Shown in pieces: positions 1 to 6,096 of a stretch of 6,603 nt of DNA. The position numbers and the translations under genes were made by a program. Source of the DNA: an uncultured Treponema sp. (GTDB lineage Bacteria > Spirochaetota > Spirochaetia > Treponematales > Treponemataceae); NCBI GenBank assembly GCA_905236315.1, contig CAJOPO010000234.1:1-6603 (forward strand), written 5' to 3'. The stretch's first letter is position 1; the number at the start of each line of letters is the position of its first letter. A model generated the notes under the pieces. That model was not told the origin of the DNA. It ran no database searches and saw only the letters and a list, made by a program, of their open reading frames with translations.

Positions 1-21
1 AGCGTGCGAATGTGGCGTGTA

Positions 22-49
22 GAGGGCTAGCCCTCGATTTTGTAATCGA
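22..49. repeat. Two back-to-back palindromes downstream of the LysR gene
   Basis: Positions 22-35 read GAGGGCTAGCCCTC, a perfect 14-bp palindrome. It runs into a second inverted repeat at 34-49, TCGATT-TTGT-AATCGA (6-bp stem, 4-nt loop). They lie past the stop of the minus-strand regulator, where a terminator would be expected, but no T-tract follows in the minus direction, so intrinsic termination is not well supported. The rest of 1-115 shows no gene I recognise. The inverted repeats are directly visible; their role is unknown. Confidence 0.4.
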
Positions 50-115
50 CAGATTCAATCCGCAGAGGCGACTGGAAGCTGTTTTTCGTGTTTGTAAAGT
101 TTTATTCATGCGCGG

Positions 116-979
116 TTACTTTCTCCTTATTAGTTCGATGAAGCGTTCTACTGCTCGTGAGTGAGGCACTCTACGCTTCCATGCAAGGACTGAGCCATGT
201 TCAAGTGGCGGACTAAGTGGCACTGTTACAACACCATCATACTTACAAGAAAGTGAAAGGGTTAGCGAAACGCCAAGCCCTTGTTTCACGCTAACTGCGC
301 CATTGTACGGAAGATTCACCGTTGCCACCACATTCACTTCGTTTTCTTTAATTCCTAGCCAGTTCATCACTTGATTTTGTACATTGCCACGCTTGGGTAA
401 TATGAGCGGAATACCAGCAAGGTCGCTTGCTGTGAGTACGTCCTTTTGAGCAAGGGGCGAGTCCTCGCGCACGAGGGCGCACCATTTTTCTGCTACATTC
501 ATTCGAGCGAACTCATAGGTGGCAATATCCACAGGTTCTAAAAGGAGCGCAAAGTCGAGTAAGCCCTTTTCAACGCGGTCTTTGATATCGTCTGCGTTCC
601 CACTGAAAATGTTAAACTTTATGAGCGGAAACTTAGTGCGAAAATCTACCATCCAGACTGCAAGTGTGTCCATGCTAGAAAGCTCTCCGCAACCGAATGA
701 AATCACGCCTGAAATGTCTTCAGAATTAGGCGAAAACTGAGCGCGAGCCTTCTCTTCAAGCTCTACAATCTCCTCAGCTGAACGGCGTAGAAGAAGTCCA
801 TCCTGCGTAAGTTTGATTTTGTGGCTCCCTCTATCAAAAAGCGACACCCCTAATTCTGCCTCCAAGTCTGCAAGCTGCCTTGAAAGCGTTGGTTGCGTGA
901 CGTGTAGCATTTCTGCCGCTCGCGTAATGTTCTCTTCCCGCGCCACCGCTAGAAAGTAGCGCAAAACTCGTAATTCCAT
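116..979 (-). CDS. LysR-family transcriptional regulator
   Basis: This is a 287-residue DNA-binding regulator, the usual LysR-family length. Residues 1-60 form the winged helix-turn-helix: the helix pair spans about 18-37, with the typical AAEMLHVTQPTLSRQL stretch followed by LE-x-ELGV-LFDR. A linker helix follows at about 62-82. The effector-binding domain runs from about 88 to the end and contains the familiar LPKRGN and VKQGLGVSLT segments. The start at 979 is chosen because the family begins directly with MELRVLRYF; an in-frame ATG at 1090 would add 37 residues translated from the repeat array. No ribosome site precedes this ATG, while a -10 element ends six bases before it, which suggests a leaderless message. 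The gene is GC-richer than the sugar operon and reads away from it. LysR regulators often control a divergent neighbour, so a role on the operon is possible but not shown. Its ligand is unknown. Confidence 0.93.
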   Translation of the reverse strand: MELRVLRYFLAVAREENITRAAEMLHVTQPTLSRQLADLEAELGVSLFDRGSHKIKLTQDGLLLRRSAEEIVELEEKARAQFSPNSEDISGVISFGCGELSSMDTLAVWMVDFRTKFPLIKFNIFSGNADDIKDRVEKGLLDFALLLEPVDIATYEFARMNVAEKWCALVREDSPLAQKDVLTASDLAGIPLILPKRGNVQNQVMNWLGIKENEVNVVATVNLPYNGAVSVKQGLGVSLTLSLSCKYDGVVTVPLSPPLEHGSVLAWKRRVPHSRAVERFIELIRRK

Positions 980-985
980 ATTGAA

Positions 986-1015
986 AGTATAGCACGGAAA
1001 CCTTATTGTTAGCAA
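986..1015 (-). promoter_or_regulatory. Extended -10 promoter of the LysR gene, probably leaderless
   Basis: On the minus strand the -35 is TTGCTA (1015-1010, four of six matches to TTGACA). An 18-bp spacer follows, then TGC-TATACT, an extended -10 (hexamer 991-986). Six bases separate the hexamer from the ATG at 979, so normal spacing puts +1 on or beside the A of the start codon. No Shine-Dalgarno sequence occurs between them. The elements are seen; the leaderless interpretation is inferred. Confidence 0.55.
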
Positions 1016-1033
1016 TCGTAGGTTACACTCATT

Positions 1034-1148
1034 GACATGTATAGGGGGAAGGTACCGACATGTATAGGGGGAGCATACTGACGTGTACACGTCGCCCCTA
1101 CTGATGTGTATATGTCAGTCCCACCGATGTATACACGTCTGAACCATG
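1034..1148. repeat. Tandem array of five 23-bp units with a palindromic core
   Basis: Units begin at 1034, 1057, 1080, 1103 and 1126, an exact 23-bp period. The first 14 bases give the cores GACATGTATAGGGG, GACATGTATAGGGG, GACGTGTACACGTC, GATGTGTATATGTC and GATGTATACACGTC. All five share G, A, T (5), T, A (7-8), A (10) and G (12). Core 3 is a perfect palindrome, and cores 4 and 5 depart from it almost entirely by transitions. The 9-base tails vary, and in the first four end in ACC or ACT. Just beyond the last unit a further TGTATA occurs out of phase. The array lies between the LysR promoter and the sugar promoter. A 23-bp step is about 2.2 helical turns, compatible with serial protein binding, but a plain minisatellite is also possible. 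Confidence 0.8.
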
Positions 1149-1171
1149 TGTATAATAAATTTATAAAAAAA

Positions 1172-1191
1172 TATGTTAAACGGTTGACATA
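1172..1191. promoter_or_regulatory. Operator 1 (LacI-family type), overlapping the -35
   Basis: TATGTTAAACGGTTGACATA is an inverted repeat centred on CG, with eight of ten positions symmetrical. It covers the whole -35 hexamer. A central CG flanked by inverted half-sites is the hallmark of LacI-family operators, and a LacI-family gene ends the same operon. A nearly identical site lies 46 bp downstream. Confidence 0.75.
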
Positions 1192-1212
1192 TAGCAAAAG
1201 CGGGGTTATGAT
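1184..1212 (+). promoter_or_regulatory. Sigma-70 promoter of the sugar operon
   Basis: TTGACA (1184-1189, perfect -35), a 17-bp spacer and TATGAT (1207-1212, five of six). The predicted start is near 1219, leaving a 5' leader of about 46 bases before the binding-protein ATG. The promoter is intrinsically strong and is bracketed by the two operators, so the operon should be strongly expressed once the repressor leaves. Confidence 0.85.
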
Positions 1213-1217
1213 ATAGA

Positions 1218-1237
1218 TATGTTAAGCGGTTAATATA
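1218..1237. promoter_or_regulatory. Operator 2 (LacI-family type), over the transcription start
   Basis: TATGTTAAGCGGTTAATATA matches operator 1 at 17 of 20 positions and has the same central CG and eight-of-ten symmetry. The four half-sites together give the consensus TATGTTAACC plus its complement. It covers the predicted +1. Its centre lies 46 bp from that of operator 1, so repressor bound at both sites would block the -35 and the start point. Confidence 0.75.
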
Positions 1238-1265
1238 TACCGCGTTTCTTTATCAGGAGGCAAGT

Positions 1266-2576
1266 ATGAAGAAATCATTATTCACTGCTGCTGCACTCGC
1301 AGCTGTATGTGGTATTGTTTTATCTAGTTGTGGTGGAAATGGGAATAAAAGCGAGGCTAAAGCTAATAACAAGGGAAGTAGCGTTTCTATCACATTCTTA
1401 AATAGCAAAGGTGAGATTCAGGAAGCATTAGAAAAAACTGCTGCAGTTTATACAAAGGCTACAGGTGTAAAACTTGAAATTGTAGCTTGTGGTGCTGGCG
1501 AAGTTCCGTATACAAAGGTAACAACTATGTATAACTCTGGTACACCTCCAACAATGGCAATGCTTGATACAACAGATGTTGTTGCTCTTGCAAAGGAATA
1601 TGCCCTTGATTTGTCCAATGAAAAATGGGTGAACGAAATCAGTTCAAATCAGCTTACTCGCATAGATGGAACTCTTTACAGTTTCCCATTCTGTATTGAA
1701 GGACGCGGTGTTATCTATAATAAGGCTGCTATTGAAGAAACTTTAGGTCGTACTTTTGATCCTTCTTCTATAAATAGCTATTCTGCATTTAAGGCTATTT
1801 TGGAAGAATTAGCTTCTAAGGGAATGCAGTATCCTGTAGTTCTTTCAAAAGAAGACTGGTCTTTAGGTGCTCATCAGCTTGGATTTATCTATGATACTTA
1901 TGATGGAACAACAGCAGGTGCTACAAAGATTATGGACAGCCTAAAAGGCGGTCTTGACCCTGTAACATACGAACGCTATACACAGTTCCTTGATACTCTT
2001 GACTTGCTTGTAAAATACAACATTTCACATGATGACCCACTTGGTGCAGATTATGATGAGGGTGCTCTTCATCTTGCTATGGGAGAGGCTGCATTCTGGG
2101 CAAACGGCTGTTGGGCATGGCCTAATCTTGCAGAAGGTGGCGCAAAAGCTTCTGATGCATTCGGCTTTGTTCCATTTGTTTTGGGTGAAGACACAAGTGA
2201 TTTTGCAAACAATGGCATTCAGGCTTCTGCTACAAAGCAGGTTATGCTTGACAAAGTTCGTGCAAGTGCAGAACAGCAGCAGGCTGCAAAAGACTTCTTG
2301 AACTGGCTTGTATACGAAGCAGACGGTCAAAAAGCTCTTGTAAACGACTGTGCTATTATTCCTGCAGCAAATAATAATCCTAACAAACCACTTGACCCAC
2401 TTGGCGCAGACATTGTTGCTAAAATGGGTAGCAACAAGACTTTCAGTTCTAGCTTTATTGCACCTTCTGACCACTGGAGTAAGATGGGAGCTTCTTTGCA
2501 GAAGTATATCTCTGGTAACTCTAGCCGCGATGAACTTACAAAGAGTTTAAGCGATTACTGGAAGGCACAGAAATAA
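1266..2576 (+). CDS. ABC sugar importer, lipoprotein substrate-binding protein (family 1)
   Basis: This 436-residue binding protein captures the sugar outside the cytoplasmic membrane and hands it to the two permeases. Residues 1-21 are a lipoprotein signal peptide (KK, hydrophobic stretch, then lipobox LSSC), with C22 as the predicted lipidated residue. A polar, Lys/Asn/Ser-rich linker follows (about 23-38). Family 1 sugar-binding features are visible: SGTPPTMAMLDTTDVV near 91-106, YSFPF at 138-142 and a ligand-side segment MGEAAFWANGCWAW at 272-285. The helix AAKDFLNWLVYEADGQ lies at 340-355. The length is normal for the family. The aromatic residues near 278-285 suit sugar stacking. The start is fixed by AGGAGG at 1255-1260, five bases before the ATG. 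It is first in the operon, directly under the operator-controlled promoter, and is followed by hairpins that likely keep its expression above that of the permeases. The sugar is inferred from GH32 as sucrose or fructo-oligosaccharide. Confidence 0.93.
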   Translation: MKKSLFTAAALAAVCGIVLSSCGGNGNKSEAKANNKGSSVSITFLNSKGEIQEALEKTAAVYTKATGVKLEIVACGAGEVPYTKVTTMYNSGTPPTMAMLDTTDVVALAKEYALDLSNEKWVNEISSNQLTRIDGTLYSFPFCIEGRGVIYNKAAIEETLGRTFDPSSINSYSAFKAILEELASKGMQYPVVLSKEDWSLGAHQLGFIYDTYDGTTAGATKIMDSLKGGLDPVTYERYTQFLDTLDLLVKYNISHDDPLGADYDEGALHLAMGEAAFWANGCWAWPNLAEGGAKASDAFGFVPFVLGEDTSDFANNGIQASATKQVMLDKVRASAEQQQAAKDFLNWLVYEADGQKALVNDCAIIPAANNNPNKPLDPLGADIVAKMGSNKTFSSSFIAPSDHWSKMGASLQKYISGNSSRDELTKSLSDYWKAQK

Positions 2577-2604
2577 TAAGTTTATACTAGGTTTAATATA
2601 AATA

Positions 2605-2632
2605 GCATGGAATATTATTAATTATTCTGTGC
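2605..2632 (+). other. RNA hairpin after the binding-protein stop
   Basis: The transcript can form a 10-bp stem from GCATGGAATA (2605-2614) and TATTCTGTGC (2623-2632), with two G-U pairs and an 8-base loop TTATTAAT. No U-tract follows, so it does not look like a terminator. Its position 28 bases after the stop suits a 3' stabiliser protecting the binding-protein message. The pairing is directly visible; the role is inferred. Confidence 0.5.
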
Positions 2633-2649
2633 TGTTAAAAAGGTTAAGG

Positions 2650-2700
2650 GCGGGCAGTCTTTATTTTAAGAGCTAAAATGTGATTGCCCGCTTTTATTTT
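2650..2700 (+). terminator. Intrinsic terminator / attenuator between binding protein and permeases
   Basis: The stem GCGGGCAGTC (2650-2659) pairs with GATTGCCCGC (2682-2691) over ten pairs, one of them G-U, and is followed by TTTTATTTT (2692-2700). The loop itself folds into ATTTTA / TAAAAT (2663-2668 with 2674-2679) around AGAGC. Permease genes of the same system follow at once and I see no convincing new promoter, so partial termination is likely, giving excess binding protein over permeases. Confidence 0.8.
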
Positions 2701-2750
2701 GCGCTTTTGCTTTCTTTTGCACATAGGATAGGGCAAGGAGGAAATTTTAC

Positions 2751-3629
2751 ATGGAGAAGCAGAAAAGAGAAGATATTATCTGCGCATTTTTATTTGCGCT
2801 ACCTGCTTTAGTGGTGTTTACGCTGGTCGTAATAGTACCGTTTATTTATGGTTTTTATCTTACGTTTACAGACTGGAACGGTGTAGGAGTGCAAAAATCT
2901 TTTATAGGATTTGCTAACTATGTTTCTACATTTACAGATAAAGAATTTTGGTTTTCTATGTGGCTTACACTGCGCTATGTGTTTTGTGCTGTAATCCTTG
3001 TAAATATTCTTGCATTCTTCCTTGCTTACCTTTTAACTTCTGGTATGAAAGGGCAGAACTTCTTTAGAACAGGCTTTTTTACACCTAATTTAATTGGTGG
3101 TGTTGTTTTGGGCTTTATCTGGCAGTTTATCTTTACAAGAGTTCTTGTGGCTTTTGGAAAACAAACAGATTGGGCTGCATTTGCTACCTCTTGGCTTTCT
3201 AGGCCTAATACAGCCTTTTGGGCATTGGTCATAGTAACTGTATGGCAGCTTTCTGGATATATGATGCTTATCTATATAGCAGGCTTTACTGGATTAAGTA
3301 AAGATGTTCTTGAAGCGGCAAGTATTGACGGTGCTAACGGCTTTACTCGTATGCGCCATGTTATAATGCCACTTATGGTTCCTTCTATTGTAATATGTTT
3401 ATTCCTTACTTTAAGCCGAACCTTTATGGTCTACGATATAAACTTAACCCTTACTGGAGGAGAACCTTACGGAACAACAAGACTTGTTGCAATGCACGTT
3501 TACGAAAAAGCATTTACTTCTCGCAATTACGGTGTGGGTCAGTCTGAGGCTTTGGTCTTGTTTGTTATTGTTGCCCTTATAAGTGGCATACAGGTATCAC
3601 TCGGAAGAAAGAAGGAGGTTGCAGCATGA
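2751..3629 (+). CDS. ABC sugar importer permease, MalF/UgpA-type (CUT1)
   Basis: This is a 292-residue inner-membrane subunit that forms half of the transport channel. I see about six membrane segments, near 11-34, 70-96, 107-130, 155-178, 203-222 and 268-284. The cytoplasmic EAA loop that docks the ATPase is clear at 188-207: E188-A-A, G194, then I205-M-P207. The motif TPNLIGGVVLGFIW at 111-124 and the DWNG segment (41-44) after the first membrane helix are typical of the short MalF-like permeases of oligosaccharide importers. A strong AGGAGG site (2736-2741) stands nine bases before the ATG, so it has its own translation signal after the terminator. Its stop overlaps the start of the next permease by four bases (ATGA), indicating translational coupling and equal amounts of the two subunits. 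The sugar transported cannot be read from the permease itself. Confidence 0.93.
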   Translation: MEKQKREDIICAFLFALPALVVFTLVVIVPFIYGFYLTFTDWNGVGVQKSFIGFANYVSTFTDKEFWFSMWLTLRYVFCAVILVNILAFFLAYLLTSGMKGQNFFRTGFFTPNLIGGVVLGFIWQFIFTRVLVAFGKQTDWAAFATSWLSRPNTAFWALVIVTVWQLSGYMMLIYIAGFTGLSKDVLEAASIDGANGFTRMRHVIMPLMVPSIVICLFLTLSRTFMVYDINLTLTGGEPYGTTRLVAMHVYEKAFTSRNYGVGQSEALVLFVIVALISGIQVSLGRKKEVAA

Positions 3630-4501
3630 GTTCTCCACAGCAGAAACCAATGCATATAGGTGGTAGCAAGCAGGTTGCCTTGACTACTATAAGTTTTATC
3701 ATTGTTCTTATATTGTTTGCCTTATTTATGTTTCCATTCATTATGGTACTACTTAATTCTCTTAAGGCAAAGGTTCAGATTATACGTAATCCATTCGGCT
3801 TTGCTTCTGTAAGTCTTTCTCAGGCTGCTTTTAACTATAAGCGTGCATTTACCACAATGAACTATATTAGAAGTTTCTGTAACTCTCTTTTTGTTACAGG
3901 ACTTTCTACAGTCTGTGTTGTGTTCTTGTCTAGTATGCTTGCTTATTATCTAGTGCGCCATGTAAACAAATTTAGTACAGCAGTAAGTCTTATCATCGTT
4001 GCTTCAATGATTATTCCATTTCAGTCTTTGATGATTCCGCTTGTATCTATATACGGCTCATCTTTGAATGTCTTAAATCATCGTCCAACGCTTATTTTTA
4101 TGCACACAGGATTTTCTATTGCATTGAGTACATTTACATTTCAAGGCTTTATAAAGTCTGATTGTCCTGTAGCTTTGGAAGAGGCTGCTACTATAGATGG
4201 CTGTGGACGCTATAGAACATTCTTTTCTATAGTATTCCCTCTATTAAAACCAATAACATTTACTATTGTTATATTGAATGTTCTTGCTTTCTGGAATGAC
4301 TACCTTTTGCCAAGTTTAGTGCTTGCAAAGAAAGAGATTTTAACACTACCTCTTACAACCTATGTGTTCTATGGTACATATTCTGCAGAGTATGGTGTTA
4401 TTATGGCAGCTCTTATTTTGACAGTTGTTCCTATATTAGTTCTTTATCTTGCATTACAAAAGCAGATTATTGCTGGTGTTATATCAGGAGCTGTTAAATA
4501 A
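3626..4501 (+). CDS. ABC sugar importer permease, MalG/UgpE-type (CUT1)
   Basis: This is the 291-residue second channel subunit. Membrane segments lie near 17-44, 84-109, 117-140, 153-175, 204-223 and 258-281. The EAA loop is at 186-205 (E186-A-A, G192, I202, P205) and contacts the shared ATPase. The AFWNDYLLPSLVL segment at 221-233 and the C-terminal end QKQIIAGVISGAVK (278-291) are diagnostic of the MalG branch. The ATG overlaps the stop of the first permease by four bases, and AGGAGG (3613-3618) lies seven bases upstream within that gene. The enzyme gene starts one base after its stop. No ATP-binding subunit follows, unlike the maltose operon, so an MsmK/MsmX-like ATPase encoded elsewhere is expected. 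That last point comes from knowledge of CUT1 systems, not from this sequence. Confidence 0.93.
   Translation: MSSPQQKPMHIGGSKQVALTTISFIIVLILFALFMFPFIMVLLNSLKAKVQIIRNPFGFASVSLSQAAFNYKRAFTTMNYIRSFCNSLFVTGLSTVCVVFLSSMLAYYLVRHVNKFSTAVSLIIVASMIIPFQSLMIPLVSIYGSSLNVLNHRPTLIFMHTGFSIALSTFTFQGFIKSDCPVALEEAATIDGCGRYRTFFSIVFPLLKPITFTIVILNVLAFWNDYLLPSLVLAKKEILTLPLTTYVFYGTYSAEYGVIMAALILTVVPILVLYLALQKQIIAGVISGAVK
4486..4490 (+). promoter_or_regulatory. Ribosome binding site setting the GH32 start
   Basis: AGGAG at 4486-4490 lies 12 bases before the ATG at 4503, within the last codons of the upstream permease. The spacing is rather long. It still favours 4503 over the in-frame ATG at 4449, which would overlap the permease by 53 bases and add 18 residues (read from permease codons) unrelated to the enzyme fold. 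Confidence 0.6.
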
Positions 4502-4502
4502 T

Positions 4503-6095
4503 ATGAAGTATACGGTTACTGGCAAAGGAAAATACTTGCTTGTTCCAGTGTGGGCTGGACAAAAAGAAAAGAATGTTTCTCTGTGTATAGATGATGGCAA
4601 GGAGATATTTTTAAGGTTACCTCTTTGTTCTTTAGATAGTACACAAAAAGAGCCTTCGTTTTTTGCCAGTATACCACTTCTCTCTAAGTCTTCTATGCAG
4701 AGTGCCGAAAGCAATGCTTTAAACTCAACTTTAAGCATTGCCTTTCACACACTTCTCCTAACTGTAGATGAAGACTTGGAAGAAGGCATACTTTCTTTAT
4801 TCTCGTTTACAGATGTTGTACCCCATGTTAAAACGCTGGGCAAAAGACCCTGCATACACTTTACCGCTAATGCAGGGTGGATAAACGACCCTAACGGAAT
4901 GGTGTACAAAGATGGGGTATATCATCTGTATTTTCAGTATAATCCTTTTAATACACAGTGGGAGAATATGTGCTGGGGGTATGCAGTAAGTTCTGACCTT
5001 TTGCACTGGGAACAAAAAGACACAGTGCTTTTCCCAAATAAAGAAGCACATATATTTTCTGGAAGCGGCATTGTAAACTCTCATTCGCTTTTAAATCTAA
5101 ATAAAGATGCTCTTATTTTCTTTTATACGTATGCAACCCCAAGAGGTAAGGAAGAGCGTGCTTTTACACAAAAAATAGCATATAGCACTGATAATGGCAC
5201 TTCTTTTTCTCTTATCGAGGGCGACTGTATTCCAACTCTTTCTAGTGAAAACAGAGACCCTAAAGTGTTTTATCATAAAGAAACTAGTTCATATATCTGT
5301 GTGCTTTGGCTAGAAAAAAGTACATATTGCATTTTACGTAGTGATAATCTTATGCAATGGACAGAAGTACAGCGTATTTCTATGCCACCTGCATGGGAGT
5401 GTCCTGATTTATTTGAATTACATTGTGAAGAAACAAACGAAAACAAGTGGGTATTTTGGTCTGCAGATGGCTACTATCTAGTGGGAAGTTTTGATGGCTA
5501 TACGTTTAGTGCAGAACAAGAAATTCAAAAAACATATTTAACAAGTCTGCCTTATGCAGCGCAGACATTTTCTGGCATAGATGGAAATGTAATTTCGATT
5601 GCTTGGCTTAGAATGGAAAATCCGAATGAGCTTTATAGAGGAGCTATGTCTTTACCGCGCCTTTTTAGCCTAGTAAAGAAAGCGGATGGGGCATATCATA
5701 TAGCGCATAAACCTGTAGACTTCTTTACTAAAGCTCTAAAAGAAACTTCTTCTATGACCTTTACAGGTTCATGGGAGCCTTCTAACATAAAAGGTGCTTA
5801 TCAAGTTGACCTTGCTCTTTCTCAAAAGACTAATATTATAAAGATAGTATTAGGTGATACAGAAATATTTAGATGTAGCATAAAAGAAAATGAAGTTTTT
5901 CTTTGTGGCAAAGCTATAAAGATGGAGCGTTTTTCTTTACTGCATATTCTTATTGATGAAACTATTGCAGAACTTACAAATGAAGATTATACGTGCATAG
6001 CGCATTGGGAGCTTCCTTCTGTATGTGAAACTTCAAAATTAAAATTATATTCAGAGGATGAGTGTTCAGCAACCATTTGTTTAATAGGTGGATAA
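4503..6095 (+). CDS. GH32 beta-fructosidase (sucrose / fructo-oligosaccharide hydrolase), cytoplasmic
   Basis: This 530-residue glycoside hydrolase of family 32 cleaves terminal beta-fructosyl units, releasing fructose from sucrose or short fructans. All three acidic residues of the family are present. The nucleophile is D129 in NAGWINDPNG (123-132), the stabiliser is D252 in RDP (251-253), and the acid/base is E299 in WECPD (298-302). FSGS (185-188), YAAQTFSG (351-358) and YRGAMSLPRL (378-387) also fit the five-bladed propeller. The C-terminal beta-sandwich is about 415-530. Roughly 112 residues precede the catalytic start; they begin with a KYLLVPV-type strand and are longer than in ordinary sucrose-6-phosphate hydrolases. 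They resemble the N-terminal module (DUF4980-like) of Bacteroides GH32 enzymes. There is no signal peptide, so it acts on imported sugar inside the cell. Because import is by ABC transporter, the substrate is probably unphosphorylated, unlike PTS-linked ScrB. Stop and LacI start are one base apart. Confidence 0.92.
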   Translation: MKYTVTGKGKYLLVPVWAGQKEKNVSLCIDDGKEIFLRLPLCSLDSTQKEPSFFASIPLLSKSSMQSAESNALNSTLSIAFHTLLLTVDEDLEEGILSLFSFTDVVPHVKTLGKRPCIHFTANAGWINDPNGMVYKDGVYHLYFQYNPFNTQWENMCWGYAVSSDLLHWEQKDTVLFPNKEAHIFSGSGIVNSHSLLNLNKDALIFFYTYATPRGKEERAFTQKIAYSTDNGTSFSLIEGDCIPTLSSENRDPKVFYHKETSSYICVLWLEKSTYCILRSDNLMQWTEVQRISMPPAWECPDLFELHCEETNENKWVFWSADGYYLVGSFDGYTFSAEQEIQKTYLTSLPYAAQTFSGIDGNVISIAWLRMENPNELYRGAMSLPRLFSLVKKADGAYHIAHKPVDFFTKALKETSSMTFTGSWEPSNIKGAYQVDLALSQKTNIIKIVLGDTEIFRCSIKENEVFLCGKAIKMERFSLLHILIDETIAELTNEDYTCIAHWELPSVCETSKLKLYSEDECSATICLIGG

Positions 6096-6096
6096 T

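Noticed and set aside
22..60. tRNA-Thr-like stretch (GATTTTGTAATC followed by ATTCAATCC)
   Set aside because: The anticodon loop would have eight bases, the T-arm does not pair and no acceptor stem is found; it is a chance resemblance or at best a remnant.
1..110. Minus-strand frame starting with ATG at 110, just after the LysR stop
   Set aside because: The Ser/Arg/Thr-rich product looks non-coding, the possible AGGAGA site is 12 bases away, and it crosses both palindromes.
3..164. Open frame on the + strand reaching into the LysR 3' end
   Set aside because: It has no recognisable protein pattern, overlaps the LysR gene antisense and has no start in the window before residue 38 of the frame.
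980..1090. N-terminal extension of the LysR protein to an ATG at 1090
   Set aside because: It would be translated from repeat units and the promoter region, and the family starts at the MELRVLRYF segment.
1034..1148. CRISPR array
   Set aside because: The 23-bp period includes both core and tail, leaving no room for spacers of normal length, and the repeats are not identical.
1151..1156. Perfect TATAAT as a second upstream promoter
   Set aside because: The sequence 17-18 bp upstream matches TTGACA at only three positions at best; AT-rich DNA makes this hexamer common.
1174..1189. Catabolite repression cre site
   Set aside because: The inverted repeat is two bases longer than the 14-bp cre consensus and is better explained as a pathway-specific operator, repeated at 1218-1237.
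2025..2474. 149-residue minus-strand frame inside the binding-protein gene
   Set aside because: Cys-rich antisense shadow of a well-supported gene, with no family signal.
2701..2750. Separate promoter for the permeases
   Set aside because: TAGGAT near 2724 is a weak -10 and no acceptable -35 lies at the right distance.
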